Origin: Duganella levis
GTDB lineage: Bacteria; Pseudomonadota; Gammaproteobacteria; Burkholderiales; Burkholderiaceae_D
Length of the DNA: 64,000 nucleotides
NCBI RefSeq assembly: GCF_009857605.1
Contig: NZ_WWCT01000003.1
Location: forward strand, 186,001 to 250,000
Direction: 5' to 3'
Below the pieces are notes generated by a model. The model was given only the letters and a program-made list of their open reading frames with translations, did not search any database and was not told the origin of the DNA. The translations under genes and the position numbers were made by a program. This document shows positions 58,148 to 64,000 of this stretch, piece by piece. How positions within the stretch are numbered: position 1 is the stretch's first letter; the number at the start of each line of letters is the position of its first letter.

Positions 58148-61100
58148 TTACCCGCCGCAAGCCTGCAATGGCGCTTTCGCGACTTCCGGCGCCATTCCCC
58201 CGACTTTCACGATCGACGGGGTTGTGCCGGGTTTAGGCGCCGCATGCGGTTCAATCAACGGCATCAGATTCGGCGCCAGCACCACCAGCAGCTGCACCGG
58301 CAAGGCGCTGGTGAAGTCATAGTTCTTCGACTCCGGCCCATGCACATACGCCGTCATCGAGCCAAAGAAGCGCTCGCCGATATTGAACACAAACGTCGCC
58401 GACCGGTTCACATAGCGCGACTCGATCAGTCGTCCGCCACCGCCATACACATCAAAGCGCTGGTCGCCGGTTCCGGTCTTGCCGCCCACCGGAATGATCG
58501 AACCATCGGCCGACACAAACGCCGACTTCACGCGCTTGGCGGTACCGTCCGACACCACACCACGGATCGCATCCGCCGCCACCCGCGCCACTTGCGGCGC
58601 AATCACCTGCTCGTTGGTGGTCGGCGGCGCCTTGGTCACCAGCGTGTCGTACGGCGTGTCCTTGGCAAAGTGCAGTGAGGTGATGCGCTGCGAACTCTTG
58701 CGCACGCCACCGTTGACGATAATCCCCATCAGCTCCGCCAGCGAGGCCGGCCGGTCGGCCGAGGCGCCCAGCGTGGTCGCATACGACGGCACCAGCGATT
58801 CAAACGGATAGCCCATTTTCTTCCACTGCTTGTGGATTTCCATGAAGCCTTCCACCTCGATCAGGCCGGCGATGCGCTTGTCCTGCGCATGCTTGCGGTG
58901 CGTCTTGAACAGCCACTGGTAGACATCCTGCCGCTCCTGCTCGCTGGCCTTGGTCATCTCGCTCAAGGTCGCGCCCGGATGCAGGCGGAGATAGGCCGCC
59001 ATCCACAATTCCAGCGGATGCACGCTGGCCAGATAACCACGGTCGGCCAGCGACCAGTTGCCGATTGCATACTGGTCGTACAGCTTGGCCACGCGCTCTT
59101 CCGGCACCTCGTTCTGCGACGGCAGGTTCTCTTTCAGGAAGGCAGCAAACTGCTCCTGCGTCGCCAACGGATACATGGTGCGATGGATCACCGCCAGCCG
59201 CACCGGCGTGCTGCGGATATTGGCCAGCAGGATCTTGTCGATCTCGCCTTCCGGCTTGCCCTTGTACTTGGCGTAGAAGCGGCCCAGGAATTCCTTGCCT
59301 TCCTTGTCGGCGAAGCGCGCGAGGTAGCCAGCGCGGCGCGGATCGTCCGCATCCGCCAGCAACGACGCCGACGAGCCCGGATTGGAGAACATATAGAACT
59401 TGGCCACGTCCCGCATCAGGCGCACGAACACCAGGTTGGTGGAGTGGCGCAGCGCTTCGGTCACGGTCAGGATCTTGTTGTTGTCTTCCTTGGAGAAGTT
59501 GCCGAAGTGATGCAGGCCGCCGCCGGTGAAGAAGCCCTCGCCCGGATTGCCGGAATACTTGCGCTCCATGGCCGCGTTCAGCATCGGCGTCAACTCGCGC
59601 TGGCCGACCGGCAAGGTCTTGAAGTAATCCAGCGCCCATTGCGACAGCTTGTCCTGCGGATCGACTTTCACCTGGCTCAGCGCCGCGTTGTCCATGCCGC
59701 CGTATTTCTTCAGCAACTGGTCCATGATGTCCAGATAGGTGATCAGCGTGCGCAGCTTGGCGGTCGAGCCCAGGTCCAGCTTGGCGCCTTCGTTGATATC
59801 CAGCGGCTGGTCGAAGTTATCGGTCTGCAAGCGCAGCAGATTGTTCTGCTCGCCTTTTTCCAGCAAGGTGAAGCTGTACACCACATTGGCCGGATCGCCG
59901 TTGCCCAGCATGCCTTTGCCGGTCAGGCCGGCCGCCTTGGCCTTCTCCGGATCGCGCAAGTCACGCAGCACCTGCGTGACGGCGGTCTGCGCCTGCGCAT
60001 CCAGCGTGCTGACCACGGTCAGGTCCAGCCGGTCGAGGTTGTACATGCGGTTGTCGCCCAGCAGATTGGCCAGGTGGTTGCGGATCGCGTTCGAGGCCTT
60101 GCGGCTGACGAAGGTCTGCGCCGGTGCCGATTGCAAACCATTGCCGGTGGCAGGATGCAGCACCTGCTTCAGCGCCACGTCGCGCATGGCCGGCGTGATG
60201 GCGCCGTCGTTGGCCAGAATCCGCAAGTGGCTGTTGGCCAGCACTTCCAGGTCGGCCGCGCCGTCGCCCAGATAGTAGCTCGGGCGGCGCTGCGCAATCA
60301 TCAGGCTCAGCGCTTCCTTGAACACCAGCGCGGTATCCGCATCTGGATTGTCCAGCTTGCCATTCAGGCGTTTGTTGACGTCGTCAAACGAGCGGCCGTA
60401 CCACACCCACATGCCGTCGCCGATACCGTTCACTTCGCCATAACCGGGCTTGGCCGACAGCGGCACCGTGTTCAGGTATTCAAGCACAATGCGGCGCCGC
60501 GCCTTCAGCGTCTCCGGCCCGTCCTGGTACGACCGCAGGCTGGCCGACACCATCTGTTGCAGCTTGTCCTTCATCGAGCCGGTGCGACCTTCCGGCGAGT
60601 GGCGATACTTTTCGATCTGCGTGGCCAGCGTGCTGCCGCCGGCCGCGCGGTGGCCGCCGCCGACTGCGCTGGCGGTCTTCTCCAGCACCGCCTTGCCGAG
60701 CCGGTCCCACTCCACCGCCGGATTGCGCTTCGGATAGGTGTTGTCCAGCAGCTCGCGGTTTTCGATGAACAGCAGGCTGCTCACCAGCACTTTCGGCGCG
60801 GCGTCGAACTTGTTGTAGATGCGCTCCGGATAGCTGGCGGCAAACAGTTCCTGCGCGCGGCAATCGTAAATCGTCAGGCCGGTCTTGGTCTTTTCGCGGT
60901 AGGTGGCGAACACGCCCATGTCGGCCAGCTCGGCCATCTTGGGCGAGATGCGCGCCTGCGCCGCGACCTTGTAGTCACGCTGGCTGAGCTTGCCGATGTA
61001 GTCCGGCAGGCCGGCATAGCCGAGCCGCTCGTCGTACGGACTGTCGTGCGGGAAGCGGATCGATTTGCTCGGGCCCTTCTCGACCTTGTACGTCATCTTG

Positions 61101-61354
61101 CTGGCGAGGTCGGTAAAGATGCGCGCCTGCATCGACGAGGTCAGCGTTTCGCGGTAGCCCCAGTAAATCGTAAAGGACACGCCGACCAGCAGCACCAGCA
61201 GGAAGGCATTGCGGGTGCGTTTGCTTTTCTTGGGTGCGCCTTCGTCCGGCGGTAGTGGTGGGTCCATCTGTGCTTGCGCCAGATGGGCCTCGGATGATTC
61301 AGGTGTATTTGGAGGGAGCATCGCGTGTTTCAAGTCAATCTTGCTAGCTTCCAT
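58148..61354 (-). CDS. Class A penicillin-binding protein, divergent (transglycosylase/transpeptidase)
   Basis: A 1068-residue bifunctional peptidoglycan synthase. It has a cytoplasmic tail, a membrane span (NAFLLVLLVGVSFTIYWGY, about residues 49-67) and a GT51 glycosyltransferase domain with SLLFIENRELLD carrying the catalytic Glu, and AAGGSTLATQIEKY. The transpeptidase domain has the three motifs STAK (DLGSTAKLRTL), STN (RHSTNLVFVRLM) and KTG (VGGKTGTGDQRF). It is longer than PBP1a or PBP1b (about 850) and has a large extra segment between the STN and KTG motifs (about residues 660-900 by estimate). The ATG at 61354 (MEASKIDLK) was chosen without a strong ribosome binding site; ATG at 61321 is an alternative. 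It is unusual enough that a specialised role is likely. Confidence 0.87.
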   Translation of the reverse strand: MEASKIDLKHAMLPPNTPESSEAHLAQAQMDPPLPPDEGAPKKSKRTRNAFLLVLLVGVSFTIYWGYRETLTSSMQARIFTDLASKMTYKVEKGPSKSIRFPHDSPYDERLGYAGLPDYIGKLSQRDYKVAAQARISPKMAELADMGVFATYREKTKTGLTIYDCRAQELFAASYPERIYNKFDAAPKVLVSSLLFIENRELLDNTYPKRNPAVEWDRLGKAVLEKTASAVGGGHRAAGGSTLATQIEKYRHSPEGRTGSMKDKLQQMVSASLRSYQDGPETLKARRRIVLEYLNTVPLSAKPGYGEVNGIGDGMWVWYGRSFDDVNKRLNGKLDNPDADTALVFKEALSLMIAQRRPSYYLGDGAADLEVLANSHLRILANDGAITPAMRDVALKQVLHPATGNGLQSAPAQTFVSRKASNAIRNHLANLLGDNRMYNLDRLDLTVVSTLDAQAQTAVTQVLRDLRDPEKAKAAGLTGKGMLGNGDPANVVYSFTLLEKGEQNNLLRLQTDNFDQPLDINEGAKLDLGSTAKLRTLITYLDIMDQLLKKYGGMDNAALSQVKVDPQDKLSQWALDYFKTLPVGQRELTPMLNAAMERKYSGNPGEGFFTGGGLHHFGNFSKEDNNKILTVTEALRHSTNLVFVRLMRDVAKFYMFSNPGSSASLLADADDPRRAGYLARFADKEGKEFLGRFYAKYKGKPEGEIDKILLANIRSTPVRLAVIHRTMYPLATQEQFAAFLKENLPSQNEVPEERVAKLYDQYAIGNWSLADRGYLASVHPLELWMAAYLRLHPGATLSEMTKASEQERQDVYQWLFKTHRKHAQDKRIAGLIEVEGFMEIHKQWKKMGYPFESLVPSYATTLGASADRPASLAELMGIIVNGGVRKSSQRITSLHFAKDTPYDTLVTKAPPTTNEQVIAPQVARVAADAIRGVVSDGTAKRVKSAFVSADGSIIPVGGKTGTGDQRFDVYGGGGRLIESRYVNRSATFVFNIGERFFGSMTAYVHGPESKNYDFTSALPVQLLVVLAPNLMPLIEPHAAPKPGTTPSIVKVGGMAPEVAKAPLQACGG

Positions 61355-61361
61355 TGCACCA

Positions 61362-61380
61362 CATCGGCGCGACGCCGATG
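61362..61380. other. Inverted repeat before the PBP gene
   Basis: CATCGGCG-CGA-CGCCGATG lies seven bases before the chosen start codon. In RNA it would form a hairpin close to the ribosome binding region and could limit translation. If the start is at 61393, it is coding. Confidence 0.4.
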
Positions 61381-61423
61381 GGAGCAGACGCACAATAAAT
61401 GCAAAGCACCGTTTGTTTTTCGC

Positions 61424-61462
61424 AAAAAAACAACGGCGCTCTCTCCGAAGAAGGAACGCCGT
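61424..61462 (-). terminator. Terminator of the cinA-like gene
   Basis: On the minus strand ACGGCGTTC and GAGCGCCGT pair (one wobble) around a 12-base loop and are followed by TGTTTTTTT. It lies 24 bases after the stop of the gene at 61487. Confidence 0.85.
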
Positions 61463-61486
61463 GTCATTCGACTGTCACAAAGCGGA

Positions 61487-62272
61487 CTAAGTCGGTTTGA
61501 ACTCTACCTGAAGCTTGCGCAACTCGTCGCACAGTTGGATGAAGGCAGTGGCCGTCTGCACCGGCTCGCCTTTGACGCCGAGCTCGATGTGGCGGCGCGT
61601 GTTGGCGTCGCCCACGCTCGGCAAGCTGAACACTTTCACGCGCGGAAACTGCTGCTCGATCGCCACCATCAGCGGCGTCAGCGCCGACTCGGCCGCTTCG
61701 TACACCAAGACCGATTGTTCCAGGTGCGGTTCGCGGTTGAACAGGTCGGCGTAGTGGTTGTCCAGCACCCATTCCAGCATCGGCCACGCCATCACCGGAA
61801 AGCCCGGCACGAAGTAGTGCTTGCTCAGCGCGAAGCCGGCGATGTTGTTGTATGGGTTGGGGATCAGCGCCGCGCCTTCGGCAAACTCGGCCATCTTGAG
61901 GCGGTGCAGGTTTTCGTCGGAATTGAGGTCGGCGATCTGGCCGGCATCCTGCGCCATTTGTACGATGCGTTGCTGAATGTTGAGCTTGCCTTGCTCATGC
62001 ATCACCAGCGGCAGGCCCAGCGCGTCGGCAGCAGCCTGGCGCGTGTGATCGTCCGGCGTGGCGCCGATGCCGCCGCAGCAGAACACGATGTCGTCAGTAG
62101 CAAAAGTGCGTTGCAGCGTGGCCGTGATGCGGGCCGGATCGTCCGGCAGAACCTCGGCCCAGGTCAGCTGCAGGCCGCGCGCCGCCAGCATCTGCACGAC
62201 TTTGGGGAAATGCTGGTCGACGCGCCTGCCCGACAGGATTTCGTCGCCAATGATGATGAGTCCGATTGCCAT
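61487..62272 (-). CDS. CinA-like competence/damage protein, MoaB/MogA domain only
   Basis: A 261-residue cytoplasmic protein with the molybdopterin-binding fold (COG1058): IGLIIIGDEILSGRRVDQH, then DIVFCCGGIGATPDDHTRQAAADALG and NPYNNIAGF. It lacks the C-terminal CinA amidase domain (NMN deamidase), so its reaction is uncertain. Homologues are widespread as single-domain proteins. It lies three bases downstream of the EI24-like gene and probably shares its operon (desaturase - EI24 - cinA). Confidence 0.87.
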   Translation of the reverse strand: MAIGLIIIGDEILSGRRVDQHFPKVVQMLAARGLQLTWAEVLPDDPARITATLQRTFATDDIVFCCGGIGATPDDHTRQAAADALGLPLVMHEQGKLNIQQRIVQMAQDAGQIADLNSDENLHRLKMAEFAEGAALIPNPYNNIAGFALSKHYFVPGFPVMAWPMLEWVLDNHYADLFNREPHLEQSVLVYEAAESALTPLMVAIEQQFPRVKVFSLPSVGDANTRRHIELGVKGEPVQTATAFIQLCDELRKLQVEFKPT

Positions 62273-62275
62273 CGT

Positions 62276-63088
62276 CTATTCCTTTTCTATGACTTCCTGA
62301 GCTCGCAACCGCGCCAGCGCATCCAGGCAATAGTACGCGAACCACAAGCCGGTAAAGATAAAAATCAGTACATACAGCCAGATCGAGACGGCCGCGAGGA
62401 ACGGGAACATCACCACCGCCATCACGCCGCCCAGCCAGATCGCGCCCGGCAATGCGCCGGCCGCGCCCGATACCACGCCGATCACCAGCAGGCGCCAGCG
62501 GTGTTCGCGCAGGATCTGCTGGCGTTCCTCGGTGCTGGCGTAATCGGCCAGCGTGTCGTACACCATCACGCGGCAGGTCAGCCAGCCCCACAGCAGCGCC
62601 TGCACCAGCACCGCCAGCGGCGGGAAGGCGTACAGCGGCAAGGTCAGTATCCACAGGCCGATGAAAATCGCCATGCCGCCCAGCGCCACGCCGACGCTGC
62701 CCACAATCGAACCGCCCTTGCGCTGCTCCAGCTGCGGATAGTGACGCAGGCCGACATGGCGGCCGATCAGCGGCATCGCCACCACGCCGATGAAAATCAG
62801 TGCGGTCAGTATCATCAACGGTAGCAGCGCCAGCATGGCGATCAGCGGCACCACCACCGAGGTCAGCGTGTCCAGCCCCAGGCTGCGTAGCCAGCTGGTG
62901 CTGGTGGCGAACAGATTATGGTCGGCAAACTGCGCATGCAGGTAATCGACCAGAGGCTGCAGGTAGAAATACAGCGCCACCGCCCAGACGCCCAGCGCCA
63001 ACAGGAAGGGAACGATGCTCATCATCAGCATCTTGCCGTGCCATTGGGACAGGAAAGCGCGGCCCCATGCGCGGAAAACGTTACTCAT
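62276..63088 (-). CDS. EI24/CysZ-like membrane protein
   Basis: A 270-residue inner-membrane protein of the EI24 (DUF540, CysZ-like) family, with four to six hydrophobic segments, for example MSIVPFLLALGVWAVALYF, LTSVVVPLIAMLALLPLMILT and AAVSIWLYVLIFIFTGLWF. Family stretches include MPLIGRHVGLRHYP and CRVMVYDTLADYAS. E. coli CysZ is a sulfate importer, but the branch seen in betaproteobacteria is uncharacterised. It overlaps the start of the desaturase gene end by one base and is followed after three bases by the cinA-like gene. Confidence 0.86.
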   Translation of the reverse strand: MSNVFRAWGRAFLSQWHGKMLMMSIVPFLLALGVWAVALYFYLQPLVDYLHAQFADHNLFATSTSWLRSLGLDTLTSVVVPLIAMLALLPLMILTALIFIGVVAMPLIGRHVGLRHYPQLEQRKGGSIVGSVGVALGGMAIFIGLWILTLPLYAFPPLAVLVQALLWGWLTCRVMVYDTLADYASTEERQQILREHRWRLLVIGVVSGAAGALPGAIWLGGVMAVVMFPFLAAVSIWLYVLIFIFTGLWFAYYCLDALARLRAQEVIEKE

Positions 63089-64000
63089 CAGACGACATCC
63101 TTACGTGCGTATTCAATCATGCGGCGCAGGCCCAACGCCTGCTGCGACCAGAAGCCACGGCCGTAGTCGCGGCCTTCCAGCTGGTCGCGGATGCCGGTGG
63201 CGACAAACTGCGGCGTGAAATTGGCGGTGCGGAAAATGATGTCCCAGACCGGCAGCAGCACGGCAAAATTGCAGCCGCCCAGCTTGCCATCCTCGTTTTC
63301 GTGGCCGGCGCCGATGGCATGGTGCATGCGGTGATAGCGCGGCGACACCAGCAGCCGCTCGCCCAGCCAGCCGAAATGGATGCGGACGTTGGCGTGTTGC
63401 AGGCTCTGCAAAATGCGCGACACCGACACCAGCATCACATACTGCGCCGGCTCCACGCCGATGCCCAGCGAGATCACGCCCATATAAACGTCGCGCAGCA
63501 GGTCGTCGAGAATGTGGTTGCGGTCGTCGCTCCACAGGTTCATGTTCTGCTGGCTGTGGTGCAGGCCGTGCAGGCCCCACCACCAGTTGAAGTGGTGCGA
63601 GGCGCGGTGATACCAGTAATCGAAGAAATCCAGCACCACGAAATAGACGGCGAAGGCAGCCAGCGGGCTGATGCCCGGCCACAGCGATTCCAGGTTAAAT
63701 GGATGGAAGCCGTCAAAGCGCAGCCAGCCGGCCAGCCCGTCCATCAGCGGATCGAGCGTAAAGAAGATCAGCACCGAGAACACGCCGATCCGGTGCAGCA
63801 CGGTGTACAGGAAATCGTTCCAGCGCGCGCGCGGATCGGTGATCTGCTGCGCCGGAATCAGCGACTCCAGCGGCCGCAGCACCAGGAACAGCAGCGCCAG
63901 TTCCAGCAAGCCGATCAACAGCCACTCGGTGCCCTCGAACGCGTCTTCGACGAATGCGCCGAAGCCGAGCTGGAACACCAGCGGCTGGATCGCCGTTTCA
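63088..64000 (-). CDS. Sterol desaturase / fatty acid hydroxylase family protein (5-prime end cut by window)
   Basis: An integral membrane di-iron enzyme family. The visible 304 codons show the His clusters of the family: HRASHH (DYWYHRASHHFNW), HGLHHSQQ and HRMHHAIG, that bind two iron atoms, plus several hydrophobic segments (LLIGLLELALLFLVL, IGVFSVLIFFTL, AAFAVYFVVLDFFDYW). A GTG at 63978 could start the gene, but the reading frame stays open to the edge with the likely conserved sequence ETAIQPLVFQLG, so the true start lies beyond 64000. The substrate (fatty acyl, hopanoid or ornithine lipid) cannot be told. It leads a tight gene row with the EI24-like and cinA-like genes. Confidence 0.85.
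   Translation of the reverse strand, partial: ETAIQPLVFQLGFGAFVEDAFEGTEWLLIGLLELALLFLVLRPLESLIPAQQITDPRARWNDFLYTVLHRIGVFSVLIFFTLDPLMDGLAGWLRFDGFHPFNLESLWPGISPLAAFAVYFVVLDFFDYWYHRASHHFNWWWGLHGLHHSQQNMNLWSDDRNHILDDLLRDVYMGVISLGIGVEPAQYVMLVSVSRILQSLQHANVRIHFGWLGERLLVSPRYHRMHHAIGAGHENEDGKLGGCNFAVLLPVWDIIFRTANFTPQFVATGIRDQLEGRDYGRGFWSQQALGLRRMIEYARKDVV

Overview
The window looks like chromosome of a betaproteobacterium of the family Oxalobacteraceae (Massilia / Duganella / Janthinobacterium group). This is inferred from the high-GC coding, the typical Burkholderiales gene pairs (scpB-rluB, yhdP-nit-tldD, glnA-ntrB-ntrC with a DUF4124 gene inserted) and the large number of TonB-dependent receptors (TBDRs) with short AxA-type signal peptides followed by a V-E-[IV]-T-G-S-x-I-[KR]-R motif. 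No taxon search was run. There are no rRNA or tRNA genes, CRISPR arrays, transposases or phage genes.

Layout. 1-4800: rimP (cut by the left edge) behind a structured leader, then scpB-rluB and glk with palindromic operators, all on the minus strand. 4800-9360: a DedA-rhodanese fusion and a peptide-type ABC transporter (two permeases and a double ATPase, no binding protein). 9670-22760: four TBDRs in the same direction, interrupted by a 43-residue microprotein gene and by aroG on the other strand. aroG has a phenylalanine-rich leader peptide and an attenuator. 22840-29330: tldD, a nitrilase-family amidase and yhdP. 29410-35900: glnE, a periplasmic Cache protein, gapA and tkt. 36040-46510: an Oar-like TBDR, rsmE, a FAD-dependent dehydrogenase, an orphan GAF histidine kinase and a sixth TBDR. 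46550-51130: corA and two regulator/SDR-dehydrogenase pairs. 51180-56660: ntrC, ntrB, a DUF4124 gene, glnA and a rhodanese. 56650-64000: a membrane-anchored TAXI-type binding protein, an unusual class A penicillin-binding protein, a CinA-like protein, an EI24/CysZ-like membrane protein and a fatty acid hydroxylase-type protein cut by the right edge.

How the genes work together. The clearest theme is nitrogen control. glnA (with its adenylylatable tyrosine), glnE (which adenylylates it) and ntrBC lie within 27 kb. The glnA upstream region has a near-consensus sigma-54 promoter and three NtrC-like dyads. A 17-bp element of the same shape recurs upstream of two TBDRs, at 9501 and 39524; the first also faces the peptide ABC transporter. 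This suggests, but does not prove, nitrogen-responsive uptake of large or peptide substrates. Central carbon genes (glk, tkt-gapA) carry related GTAG-N5-CTAC dyads that may be HexR-type operators.

Most interesting items: the aroG attenuator with its Phe/Trp/Tyr-rich leader peptide, the microprotein gene at 12734, the NtrC-like elements at TBDR promoters, the promoter-plus-terminator leader before rimP, and a roughly 50-bp palindromic repeat found at two gene ends.
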